DNA from: an uncultured Prevotellaceae bacterium
GTDB taxonomy: Bacteria > Bacteroidota > Bacteroidia > Bacteroidales > Bacteroidaceae
Reading direction: 5' to 3'
DNA length: 64,000 bases
Assembly: GCA_900315095.1 (NCBI GenBank)
Contig: OMXS01000007.1
Coordinates: forward strand, 1-64,000
Numbering within the stretch: position 1 is the stretch's first letter; each line of letters starts with the position of its first letter. The translations under genes and the position numbers were made by a program. Positions 41,653 through 50,025 of the stretch are shown in pieces. Under the pieces are notes generated by a model that saw nothing but the letters and a program-made list of their open reading frames with translations, did no database searches and was not told the DNA's origin.

Positions 41653-43227
41653 TTAGAACTCGTAGTTGTACGAGATGAACAGTCCTTTCATAGGAGGGTC
41701 AAGGTGGCACAAACCGTCAACGCAGAGATATGCGCTAGAGACGCGGCCATAGCCAACAGATAGTTCATGACTGCCCGCTGTGAATCCCACCTCACCATAC
41801 CAGTAATGTAATTTCGTCATTCCGCAGTTCCACTCGTCGCTAACAGCAAAGGTCCAATGTGGAGACACAGTTAGCGATAGTTTTCCGTATAGCCAGTCGC
41901 CCTCGTAGTATGTTGATGTGAGATATTCAAGGTCGGCATTTAGCGAAAGCCGTTCGTTAAGGTCATATGTGGCATCAGCAACGAATATGTTGTTATGTAC
42001 CTTCTCATCACCGTCATCAAGTATCGTGGCGTTGTATATTTGGTTGATATAAAGGAACTTCAACGAAAACGCTTCATTTATTTTCTTATCAATTATGGCG
42101 CTGATATCTTGATAAAAAGTGCCTCCTTCATCCTTGTGTAATGACCTTGCATGCGAGAAGTCCAGCGTGAGTGATGTGCCGTATTTTCCTCCTAGCATGG
42201 TGCCTTCGGGGAAGTTGTATGTCATCTTCGCTTGATATGCCTGTTCACTTTCTAGTTGTGGTGCAGGAAAGGATGATGACAAGTCATAATCGGCGTAAAA
42301 CTCAGAAAATGAAGGCATGAAATTTACTCTTGCTGCAAGTCCTGCCTGCGTACGTTCCGATCTGGCGAGAAGGTTCTCGGTACGTTTTGTTCGCAACAGT
42401 AAAGAGAAGTTGTCTTTCTCGTATTTTGCCGAGAAGATGTATGCTTTTCCACTTCCTCCTTGATAACCGTTGGTCGCCGAGGGGTCATCGCTTTTATGTG
42501 CATATTCAGCGTATAAGGTTATAGGCGCGAGGTATAAGGTTGAGCGTAAAGAGAAGAGATTGACGTTTCTCTTCAATTTTTCTCCTTCTAGGGTTTCCTG
42601 CGATGGATGGTGGATGTTCACGTAAGATGCGCCGAGGGTAAGGGACGGGTGGTTGTCGTCAATCGAACGAGTGAGAGGGAATGTGTGTTGCGCGTCTACT
42701 CCTGTTAGCAGGGCATCGGAGTGCCCCCAGTAACGTCTTTGCTTTCCTGTGAGAGCCTTAATGGTCATTCCCTTCAAGGGATTTAATACCAGGCGTGCGC
42801 CTAGAATAGAGTTGTCTATTCCGAGTGTGCGTTCTTCGTATGTCCGTAGAGTAAGTCCTGAACCGAACTGCTCGTAAAATGTGCCGAGAGTGAGTTCTGC
42901 ACCTTTTATCTTCCCTTTGATGTAGTAGTATGGGACTCCCCATCCGCGGAACTGTTCTTCATATCCTGGCAGAGGATGCTTGAGGAACTCAAAGCGTGCA
43001 CCTGCATCTATATATCGACTCTCCACATCTACGTTGGCATAAGTGTTTGTCAGAGCCCATTCGCCGTAGCGTTCTGTCCCTATCGCTTCGTCGTATTGCG
43101 GAATATAAATGTTGCTCTCGATGCTCCCCGATACGGAGATGCCCGAAGAGTCTGCTTCCTCCTGCGCATATAGCGCGAGAGGGAAGAGAGCAATTAGTAT
43201 TGTTAGTTTCTTGTTCGCTATAGTCAT
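41653..43227 (-). CDS. Predicted outer-membrane beta-barrel (DUF6029-like)
   Basis: 524 residues from ATG 43227 with a signal peptide (LTILIALFPLALYAQ). The body is alternating beta strands (AELTLGTFYEQFGSGLTLRT; SLNADLEYLTSTYYEGDWLY), ending in an aromatic strand LFISYNYEF as expected for a barrel. FGSGLTLRTYEERTLGIDNS is the most distinctive stretch. I associate it tentatively with DUF6029. It is the last gene of the MacAB-like/dsbD run, 26 nt after dsbD. An outer-membrane role in that system is inference. Confidence 0.65.
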   Translation of the reverse strand: MTIANKKLTILIALFPLALYAQEEADSSGISVSGSIESNIYIPQYDEAIGTERYGEWALTNTYANVDVESRYIDAGARFEFLKHPLPGYEEQFRGWGVPYYYIKGKIKGAELTLGTFYEQFGSGLTLRTYEERTLGIDNSILGARLVLNPLKGMTIKALTGKQRRYWGHSDALLTGVDAQHTFPLTRSIDDNHPSLTLGASYVNIHHPSQETLEGEKLKRNVNLFSLRSTLYLAPITLYAEYAHKSDDPSATNGYQGGSGKAYIFSAKYEKDNFSLLLRTKRTENLLARSERTQAGLAARVNFMPSFSEFYADYDLSSSFPAPQLESEQAYQAKMTYNFPEGTMLGGKYGTSLTLDFSHARSLHKDEGGTFYQDISAIIDKKINEAFSLKFLYINQIYNATILDDGDEKVHNNIFVADATYDLNERLSLNADLEYLTSTYYEGDWLYGKLSLTVSPHWTFAVSDEWNCGMTKLHYWYGEVGFTAGSHELSVGYGRVSSAYLCVDGLCHLDPPMKGLFISYNYEF

Positions 43228-43253
43228 TAATATGTCTTGTAATAATCCAAACG

Positions 43254-45314
43254 TCAATGCTTAAAGTTCGCTAGTCCTTCTTTCAGGAACTTGAGATAAG
43301 CACGCGGGTCTTCCTTATATGCGAAGGAGCCAGAGAGAGGCTCGCCTTTCGAGTTTACAGCAACGTAGAAGGGTTGTGCCAGATAGCCGAATTTTGTCTC
43401 TTGCAGATAACTCCACTTGTCACCTACCGTGCGCAGAGTCTTCTTCGTACCGTTAGGCATTGTCACCTCGATGTTCTTTTCCAATGGCGTCTTGTCGTCA
43501 ACATAGAGTGATACGAGAATATAGTTGTTGTTAAGGGCCTCTGCCACTTGAGGGTCGGTCCATACTGCAGCCTCCATTTTACGGCAGTTCACGCAGCCGT
43601 AGCCAGTGAAGTCAAGCAGCATGGGTTTTCCTGTACGTATAGCCTCTGCCATTCCCTCGTCGTAGTCGAAGAATGCAGCCTTTACCTCCTTGCTGTTGAG
43701 ATTGAAGTCTTGTGTGCTCATCGGCGGAGTGAAAGCGCTGATGGCCTTGCAAGGTGCACCCCAAAGCCCTGGTATCATGTATATGGCGAAAGCGATAGAT
43801 ATAAGTCCTCCCATAATTGCGATGACGGGTTTAGGTTTTATCGTACCGTCTGCTTGTGCGTCGCTCTGGAAGTGGAGCATGCCGCAAAGGTAAAGGCCGA
43901 GTAGCAGGAATATCGCAATCCACAGGCAAAGGAACACTTCGCGGTCGAGCAGGTGCCATCCGTAGGCAAGGTCGGCAACGGAGAAGAACTTGAGTGCAAA
44001 AGCCAGCTCGATGAATCCAAGCGTCACCTTTATGATGTTCATCCATGCGCCGCTCTTTGGAGCCTGTTTAAGCCATGATGGGAAGAGGGCGAAGAGCGTG
44101 AATGGCAATGCCAGAGCAAGGGCAAAACCGAGCATTCCAATGGCCGGTGCCACGATATTGCCCGATGTTGAGAAATCTACGAGCAGGAATCCTATGATGG
44201 GGCCTGTGCAGGAGAAGGATACAATGGCGAGAGTGAATGCCATGAGGAATATGCCGAGCAGTCCGCCTGTCTTGCTTGCCTTGCTGTCAAGTTTGTTGCC
44301 CCATGATGACGGCAGCGTTATCTCGAACCATCCGAAGAAGGATAGCGCGAAGACCACGAGCAACGCAAAGAAGAATAAATTAACATAGGCATTAGTGGCG
44401 AGTTCGTTAAGACTTTGCGCACCATAGATGGCTGTGACGGCGAGTCCCAGCGTAAGATAGATAACTACGATGGAAAGACCGTAAGTTATAGCATCGCTAA
44501 CTGCCTTTCGCTTGTTGTCTTTTGCACGCTTGAGGAAGAAACTCACAGTCATTGGGATTATGGGCCAAACACATGGTGTGAGGAGTGCCACAAAACCTCC
44601 GAGGAGTCCCATGAGGAAGATAGAGAGCAGACCTCCGTTGTTGCCTTCCTTTGATGTTGGTGGGGTGGTGGTTAGTTGCTGTATGCTTGCGGAGTCTGGG
44701 GCTACAAACGCTGTGTCCTGTATGTTTGCGGAGTCTTGGGTGAGAGATTCTGGCTGATTGGCGTCAGCCTGCTCCTCAGCCTCCTCTTTAGGTGTTGAGG
44801 CCTCTTCCTTTTTCTTGTCTTCTTCCTTTTCTTTCTCCTTCATCTTAGGTGCTTCGCCGCTGTAATCGAAGTCTACTGAGGTTGGCGGAAGGCACATCTG
44901 GTCGTTGCAAGAACCATAAACGAGACGGCCGCTGACGTCATATTTCCCTCCTTTTGCATGGAAGCGTTGCGAGAAGGTCACGGCATCCTCGAAGTAACGT
45001 ACGTTCATTCCGAACATCTCGTCATACACATTACGCTCGTTACCGATGGCCTTGAGTGGTCCCTCTGCCTCTGCGCCCTCGCTCTTGTCAATGGTGATTG
45101 ATGCCGAGACGGGACCTCCTGCCGGCAGTCCTGGGCTGTAAACATGCCATCCCTTATCTATTGTGGCAGAGAAAAGCACGTCGAAGGTGTTGTCGTTCAC
45201 CTGTTTCTTCTCAACCTTGAATCGTACGGGCTTTGGCGTCGTCAAGCGTTGTGCCGATGCTGTCGCTGAGAATATTGTGGCAATTAATGCCAGTATCAAT
45301 AGTCTTGTTTTCAT
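43254..45314 (-). CDS. dsbD: DsbD-type thiol:disulfide interchange protein
   Basis: 686 residues from ATG 45314. The signal peptide is followed by the N-terminal domain with cysteine pair GSCNDQMCLPPTSVDF (about 135). A Glu/Lys-rich linker leads to the eight-helix membrane domain with cysteines in LTPCVWPIIPMTVSFF and VSFSCTGPIIGF. The C-terminal thioredoxin-like domain has the active site FTGYGCVNCRKMEAAVW (about 580). It passes electrons from cytoplasmic thioredoxin to periplasmic proteins. All six expected cysteines are visible. It follows the MacA-like gene by 45 nt. Confidence 0.92.
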   Translation of the reverse strand: MKTRLLILALIATIFSATASAQRLTTPKPVRFKVEKKQVNDNTFDVLFSATIDKGWHVYSPGLPAGGPVSASITIDKSEGAEAEGPLKAIGNERNVYDEMFGMNVRYFEDAVTFSQRFHAKGGKYDVSGRLVYGSCNDQMCLPPTSVDFDYSGEAPKMKEKEKEEDKKKEEASTPKEEAEEQADANQPESLTQDSANIQDTAFVAPDSASIQQLTTTPPTSKEGNNGGLLSIFLMGLLGGFVALLTPCVWPIIPMTVSFFLKRAKDNKRKAVSDAITYGLSIVVIYLTLGLAVTAIYGAQSLNELATNAYVNLFFFALLVVFALSFFGWFEITLPSSWGNKLDSKASKTGGLLGIFLMAFTLAIVSFSCTGPIIGFLLVDFSTSGNIVAPAIGMLGFALALALPFTLFALFPSWLKQAPKSGAWMNIIKVTLGFIELAFALKFFSVADLAYGWHLLDREVFLCLWIAIFLLLGLYLCGMLHFQSDAQADGTIKPKPVIAIMGGLISIAFAIYMIPGLWGAPCKAISAFTPPMSTQDFNLNSKEVKAAFFDYDEGMAEAIRTGKPMLLDFTGYGCVNCRKMEAAVWTDPQVAEALNNNYILVSLYVDDKTPLEKNIEVTMPNGTKKTLRTVGDKWSYLQETKFGYLAQPFYVAVNSKGEPLSGSFAYKEDPRAYLKFLKEGLANFKH

Positions 45315-45359
45315 ATTATATCCTTCAATGTTCATCTTTCAATACTTTGTCTTCAAGAA

Positions 45360-46472
45360 TTATCCTTCTTTATCTTCTTCTACGACCTTCGGTCCTCTCA
45401 CCTTGTCTATTTTCTGCAGTCCTGAGCGTATCTCGATGTTCACACCATCGCTAAGTCCTGTCACCACCTTCTTGCGTTCATAGGTTTTGTTTCTGCCTTC
45501 ACCCTTTACGACATACACATAGGTGTCGTCGCCCTCAAACTCTATGGCACTCTCAGGTACGCAGAGCGCACCCTTGGCACTCTGCAGTTCTATCTCGGCA
45601 TTGGCGCTGTAACCCGAGCGAAGGTTGCTTCCTGCAGGAACGCTCACAGCCGCCTTTAGCTCGAACTGGTTGGCGCCGTTTGTCTCTGTTGCTTTTGGCG
45701 AGATATACTCTAGATGAGCGTCGAAGCGCAGGTCTTGCAATGCTCCGATGGTTATTTTCATGAGCATTCCCTCATGCAATTGTCCCACCTCTGTCTCGTC
45801 GATGTTTCCACGGAATATGAGGTCGCGCATGTCGGCAACGCTTGCTATCGTGGTACCGTCGTTGAAGGTGTTGCTGAGGATTACAGAGTTACCCACCTTC
45901 ACGGGGATGTCTAGTATCACTCCGCTGATGGTGGAGCGTATTAGAGTGCTGCTGGCGCTGGCATTGCTTGCCGAGACACCATCGCGCACCACCTGCAGGT
46001 TGTCCGTGGCTGCCTTCTTCTCTTCCTGTGCCTGCTTCAGGGCCTGGTGCACCTTATCGTACTCATCGGCACTCACTAGTCCCTTGTCGAAGAGCATCTT
46101 CTCGCGTTCATGGTCCACCTGCGCCTGCTTGAGATTGACGTCAGCAAGTCGCAAACGGCTCTGTGCAGAACTTAGTTGTCCCATATCGGGTATCACCTTC
46201 ACTTTGGCAATCACCTCGCCGGCGGTGACATTCTCGCCCGCCACCTTGTATATTGCAGTTATGATACCGCTTATCTGTGGCTTCACGTTCACCTCGTCGC
46301 GCGGTTCTATTTTTCCTGTGATGACAGTTGACTTGCTAAGGTCCATTACTTTCGGCTGAAACTCCTCGTACACTTCCTCCTTGGGAAGTGACTTCATGTA
46401 GAGAAACACGAAAGTACCGAGAAATACTAGGGCAATCAGAGCTGCCACGATGATTTTAGAATAACGTTTCAT
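45360..46472 (-). CDS. MacA-like efflux periplasmic adaptor (HlyD/RND family)
   Basis: 370 residues with an N-terminal anchor (IIVAALIALVFLGTFVFLYM). The adaptor layout is complete: barrel-sandwich strand NVKPQISGIITAIYKVAGENVTAGEVIAKV split by a coiled hairpin (LSSAQSRLRLADVNLKQAQV; DEYDKVHQALKQAQEEKKAA), then a beta-barrel and membrane-proximal end. It joins an inner-membrane ABC exporter to an outer-membrane channel. No TolC-like gene is present in the window; the dsbD and barrel genes occupy the place downstream. Confidence 0.88.
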   Translation of the reverse strand: MKRYSKIIVAALIALVFLGTFVFLYMKSLPKEEVYEEFQPKVMDLSKSTVITGKIEPRDEVNVKPQISGIITAIYKVAGENVTAGEVIAKVKVIPDMGQLSSAQSRLRLADVNLKQAQVDHEREKMLFDKGLVSADEYDKVHQALKQAQEEKKAATDNLQVVRDGVSASNASASSTLIRSTISGVILDIPVKVGNSVILSNTFNDGTTIASVADMRDLIFRGNIDETEVGQLHEGMLMKITIGALQDLRFDAHLEYISPKATETNGANQFELKAAVSVPAGSNLRSGYSANAEIELQSAKGALCVPESAIEFEGDDTYVYVVKGEGRNKTYERKKVVTGLSDGVNIEIRSGLQKIDKVRGPKVVEEDKEG

Positions 46473-46499
46473 ATCTATATTATATCTTTCCTTTATTGT

Positions 46500-47747
46500 T
46501 TATTCGTCGCGCATGGCATCGACGGGTTTTATGCTCATGGCCCTGAGTGCAGGCGCAAGCCCCGCGAGAACGCCGAGAACGCTAAGCAATGCTAGGGCTG
46601 CAATGGCTGCCCAGAAACTTATCTGAAAATGTGCTGTGAGCACACCGTCGGTGGTGGAGCCCAGTTCAAGCATCTCGAGAACGAACACCGTGAAGAGTAT
46701 GCCCATCATCCCAGCCACTATTGTAAGCACCACACTCTCGGCAATTATCTGCGAGAGTATGTTCGACGGTGTTGCCCCTATGGCTCGCCGTATTCCTATC
46801 TCCGTTGTTCGCTCCTTCACCGTCACCATCATGATGTTGCTCACGCCTATGGCACCAGCGAGAAGTGTGCCAATGCCCACGAGCATGATGAGGAAGTTCA
46901 CTCCCGAGAACAGGTTGTCGAGCATTCCGAACATCACCTCAGAGTTGAACACGCTGATGGCTTTCTCGTCGGTGGGGTCTATATGGTGTGCGTTTGCTAT
47001 GACGCGCCGCATCTTTGATGTTATGTCGCTCATTGCCACCCCTCGCTTTGCTGTCACGGCTATGAGATGCACCGTATCGCCCCTGTTGTATGCTTGTTGC
47101 ATTATAGAGAGCGGCACAGATATTGACTCGTCGGCGCTGCCGTTGATGTTTATGTTACCGCTAGAGTAGTCCACTCCCACCACGTTATAGTATATCTTGT
47201 CTATGCACAACCGCTTGCCGCAGGGGTCGCCTCCTCCAGGGAACAGTTCCTTGTATATTTTCTTCCCGATGACACACACCTTACGGTTCTGCTGGATGTC
47301 CATGTCGTTGAGATACCTGCCGTAGTGTATTCTCGGTTGCTCCACGTTCTGGTATCCCGCAAGCAGTCCTTTTACTGTGGCGGTGCTCTTTTTGTCGCCT
47401 ACGGTGACCACGCGTCCCCATTCAGATATCATTGGCTGCACCTCGTCCAGTTCTGGCACCTGTTCCTTCAACCGCACCACGTCGTTGTAGTTCATGCTCC
47501 ACCAACGTCCCTTGCGCAGTCCGTTGTATGGCTTTGTTGTCGATTGCGCCCATATCATTGCGGAGTTGGTTGCAAAACCGTCGAAATTTCGTGCCAGAAG
47601 TTCGCGCAGTCCATTGCCGCCTCCGAGAAGTGCCACGAGCATGAAGATGCCCCAGAACACTCCGAAGCCAGTAAGCAGCGAGCGGCTCTTGTTTCTCGTT
47701 ATCGTGTCGAGAATCTCGCGATGGCGGTCAATGTCAAATAACAGCAT
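46500..47747 (-). CDS. MacB-type ABC transporter permease 2
   Basis: 415 residues. The N-terminal helix (SRSLLTGFGVFWGIFMLVAL) is followed by a large periplasmic MacB_PCD domain and the FtsX triple-helix end (MLVGIGTLLAGAIGVSNIMM, VKERTTEIGIRRAIGATPSN, ALRAMSIKPVDAMRDE). It has no ATPase domain. It is paired with a second permease upstream, suggesting a heterodimeric FtsX-like exporter driven by the ATPase at 49195-49872. The leader just before its start codon is a 119-nt heptamer array. Confidence 0.9.
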   Translation of the reverse strand: MLLFDIDRHREILDTITRNKSRSLLTGFGVFWGIFMLVALLGGGNGLRELLARNFDGFATNSAMIWAQSTTKPYNGLRKGRWWSMNYNDVVRLKEQVPELDEVQPMISEWGRVVTVGDKKSTATVKGLLAGYQNVEQPRIHYGRYLNDMDIQQNRKVCVIGKKIYKELFPGGGDPCGKRLCIDKIYYNVVGVDYSSGNININGSADESISVPLSIMQQAYNRGDTVHLIAVTAKRGVAMSDITSKMRRVIANAHHIDPTDEKAISVFNSEVMFGMLDNLFSGVNFLIMLVGIGTLLAGAIGVSNIMMVTVKERTTEIGIRRAIGATPSNILSQIIAESVVLTIVAGMMGILFTVFVLEMLELGSTTDGVLTAHFQISFWAAIAALALLSVLGVLAGLAPALRAMSIKPVDAMRDE

Positions 47748-47866
47748 AACTCCTAACTTCTAACTTCTAACTCCTAACTTCTAACTCCTAACTCCTAACT
47801 CCTAACTCCTAACTTCTAACTTCTAACTCCTAACTTCTAACTTCTAACTCCTAACTCCTAACTTCC
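47748..47866. repeat. Seventeen-copy heptamer array between the two permease genes
   Basis: Seventeen 7-nt units in perfect register: nine AACTCCT, seven AACTTCT and one AACTTCC. On the transcribed (minus) strand this reads AGGAGTT or AGAAGTT, so each AACTCCT unit offers a Shine-Dalgarno-like AGGAG and the last one sits a few nt before the permease-2 ATG. It completely fills the gap between the upstream stop (47868) and the start codon (47747). Confidence 0.95.
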
Positions 47867-47867
47867 C

Positions 47868-49127
47868 TCACTCCGCTCTCAGCGCCTCGATAGGTCTTAT
47901 CTTTGCCGCTTTCCTTGCGGGAATGAGGCCTGCGATGGTACCTGCGATAATCATCACCAGAGTTGCTTCTATGCACACATCTATGCCCACGGTGGGGTTG
48001 AGGAACATTGTGGCTTCGAAGACACCCGAGTTAACGGTTGTGTGTCCTATGGTGGCATCCATATATTCGTTTGCCGCCACTCCGAGGAGCATTCCCACAT
48101 ATCCGAAGAAAGTGGTGATGATTACACTCTCTATTATTATCAGTTTCAGTATAGACCACGGTGTGGCACCTATCGCCTTGCGTATGCCGAACTCCCTTGT
48201 GCGCTCCTTCACGGTAATGAGCATGATGTTAGACACTCCCACGATGCCGCTGAGCAGAGTGAAGAGTCCTATTATCCACAGGGCTGTCTGTATTATGCCT
48301 ATGCCGGTGTTCATCTGCATGCTCTGTGTGAAGCGGTTCCATATCCATATTGCTCCCTCGTCGTCGGGTGCTGCGCGGTGGTTGCCGTTGAGGCGTGCGA
48401 GATAGTTCTTCTCAAATTCCTCGTTGGCCTTCTCTGTGGGCAGTCCGTGGAACGAGAACACTATGCGGTCTGTCTTGTCGCCTTTGTTGTATATGGTGCG
48501 GAATGTGGTGAACGGAGTGTAGATGCTAGTGTTTCTTCCGCTCTTGTCCGACTTGTATATTCCCACCACCATGAACGCCATCTTTCCAACGTTGACATGC
48601 TTCCCGATGAAGTCTTTTATGTTTCCTTCCCACAGTTCCTTGGCGTCGTCGCTGCCCATCACTATCACCTTGCGCCTCTCCTTGAGGTCGATGTCATTGA
48701 TGAAGCGCCCGTGCAGCATCTCCTTCTTGTTTATGCGTATCTCGTTGGGATAAACGCCCTGCATCTGTGTGCTTACATAGTTCTCACCGAGGCTCACGGC
48801 GTTTCCCTGTTGTTGTATCGTGGCTCCCACATCATCAACGATGTTTGGATACTCGTTAGACGTCACGTCGATGTCTTTGTCGTTCAGTTGTATTTCTCTT
48901 CCTTCCTTCAGACCGTCGTAGGCTTTGGTAGTCATTCCGCCTCCCACCATCATGGAGTTGTCCATGAAACGGTTGCTCTGCTGCATCTGCGCGTTAATCA
49001 GTCCGTTGCCGGCGCCAAGCAGAAATATAATCATAAAGATGCCCCACGCCACCGAAAATCCCGTCAGTGCCGTACGTAACTTATTCCTTTTGGCTGTCGC
49101 CAATATCTCTGCAAATATATCGTGCAT
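47868..49127 (-). CDS. MacB-type ABC transporter permease 1
   Basis: 419 residues. The first helix (LRTALTGFSVAWGIFMIIFL) and the FtsX end (LFTLLSGIVGVSNIMLITV, KERTREFGIRKAIGATPWS, AGLIPARKAAKIRPIEALRAE) mark a MacB_PCD/FtsX permease. It is closely similar in layout to permease 2 and probably arose from it by duplication. The start codon is preceded by TTAGGAGTTAA from the heptamer family. Confidence 0.9.
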   Translation of the reverse strand: MHDIFAEILATAKRNKLRTALTGFSVAWGIFMIIFLLGAGNGLINAQMQQSNRFMDNSMMVGGGMTTKAYDGLKEGREIQLNDKDIDVTSNEYPNIVDDVGATIQQQGNAVSLGENYVSTQMQGVYPNEIRINKKEMLHGRFINDIDLKERRKVIVMGSDDAKELWEGNIKDFIGKHVNVGKMAFMVVGIYKSDKSGRNTSIYTPFTTFRTIYNKGDKTDRIVFSFHGLPTEKANEEFEKNYLARLNGNHRAAPDDEGAIWIWNRFTQSMQMNTGIGIIQTALWIIGLFTLLSGIVGVSNIMLITVKERTREFGIRKAIGATPWSILKLIIIESVIITTFFGYVGMLLGVAANEYMDATIGHTTVNSGVFEATMFLNPTVGIDVCIEATLVMIIAGTIAGLIPARKAAKIRPIEALRAE

Positions 49128-49134
49128 TTAACTC

Positions 49135-49206
49135 CTAACACTTCGCTAGACGGACGTACACAGGGGAACGCCACTACAAATTAACTTCTAACTCCTAACT
49201 CCTAAC
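49135..49206. repeat. Composite repeat between ATPase and permease 1
   Basis: A diverged copy of the stem module (GACGGACGTACACAGGGG then AACGCCACTACAA, 49151-49180) lies between AACTCCT heptamers on the left and AACTTCT, AACTCCT, AACTCCT, AACTTC on the right (49182-49209). The latter run into the last codons of the ATPase gene. The same composite occurs at 53936-54089. Confidence 0.8.
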
Positions 49207-49872
49207 TTCAATCACTCCGTCCTTAATCCTTATTATTCGGTCCGTCTGCTCAGCCACTCCAGGATCGTGAGTCACTATTATCATGGTCATTCCTTCCTTG
49301 CGGTTGAGGTCTTTCAGCAGTTGCATCACCTCCACGCTTGTCTTCGAGTCAAGTGCTCCCGTTGGCTCGTCGGCAAGAATAATGCGTGGGTTAGTTATCA
49401 GGGCCCTTGCTGTTGCCACTCGCTGCTTCTGACCTCCTGAGAGTTCGTTAGGGTAGTGGTCTGCCCATGCTTTCAGTCCCAGTTTGTCGAGATACTCAAG
49501 AGCCATCTGGTGCCGTTTCTTACGGCTCACGCCCTGATAGAACAGCGGCAACTCCACGTTCTCCACAGCAGTCTTGAACGAAATAAGGTTGAATGACTGG
49601 AATATAAAACCAATCATCCTGTTCCTGTATTCCGCTGCCTTGCGCTCGCTGAGGTTCTTTATGAGTGTTCCGCCGAGCAGATACTCGCCAGAGTCGTAGT
49701 TGTCAAGGATTCCGAGGATATTGAGCAGGGTGGATTTTCCCGAACCCGAAGCACCCATGATGCTGACAAACTCCCCTTGCGAGATGTCGAGGTCTATGCC
49801 CTTCAGCACATGCAGCGGCTGCGCGCCCTGGTAAGTTTTGTTGACTCCGCTCAGATGTATAATATTTTCCAT
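49195..49872 (-). CDS. ABC transporter ATP-binding protein (MacB/LolD class)
   Basis: 225 residues. Walker A GASGSGKSTLLNILG (about 39-53), signature LSGGQKQRVATARAL (about 143-157), Walker B RIILADEPTGALDSKT (about 162-177) and the switch His in IIVTHDPGVAE are all intact. The sequence class matches MacB/LolD exporters, which use mechanotransmission rather than substrate passage through the membrane. It is the first gene of the six-gene leftward run. Confidence 0.94.
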   Translation of the reverse strand: MENIIHLSGVNKTYQGAQPLHVLKGIDLDISQGEFVSIMGASGSGKSTLLNILGILDNYDSGEYLLGGTLIKNLSERKAAEYRNRMIGFIFQSFNLISFKTAVENVELPLFYQGVSRKKRHQMALEYLDKLGLKAWADHYPNELSGGQKQRVATARALITNPRIILADEPTGALDSKTSVEVMQLLKDLNRKEGMTMIIVTHDPGVAEQTDRIIRIKDGVIEVRS

Positions 49873-49890
49873 TATTTAATTTTCGGGAAG

Positions 49891-49920
49891 CAAAGGTAAT
49901 GAAAAACATTAACATTACAA
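49891..49920 (-). promoter_or_regulatory. Promoter of the MacAB-like/dsbD operon
   Basis: TACCTTTG (49891-49898) with TTG (CAA at 49918-49920) 19 nt upstream on the minus strand, 19 nt before the ATPase start codon. Confidence 0.7.
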
Positions 49921-50002
49921 ACAAAACGCGCCATTTTTATGATAACGTTACATTTATGCGTTATTTGTTTTGTTGCTCTTGATGTGTTACGGAATATTTT
50001 TG

Positions 50003-50010
50003 TAATTTTG
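50003..50010 (+). promoter_or_regulatory. Bacteroidetes -7 element for menE
   Basis: TAATTTTG, 15 nt before ATG 50026. No well-spaced -33 element was seen. Confidence 0.55.
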
Positions 50011-50025
50011 CAGGGCGCATAAGAT

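Noticed and set aside
48042-49079. 345-codon open frame on the + strand
   Set aside because: It is antisense to a MacB-type permease gene with all expected motifs; composition is typical of a shadow frame.
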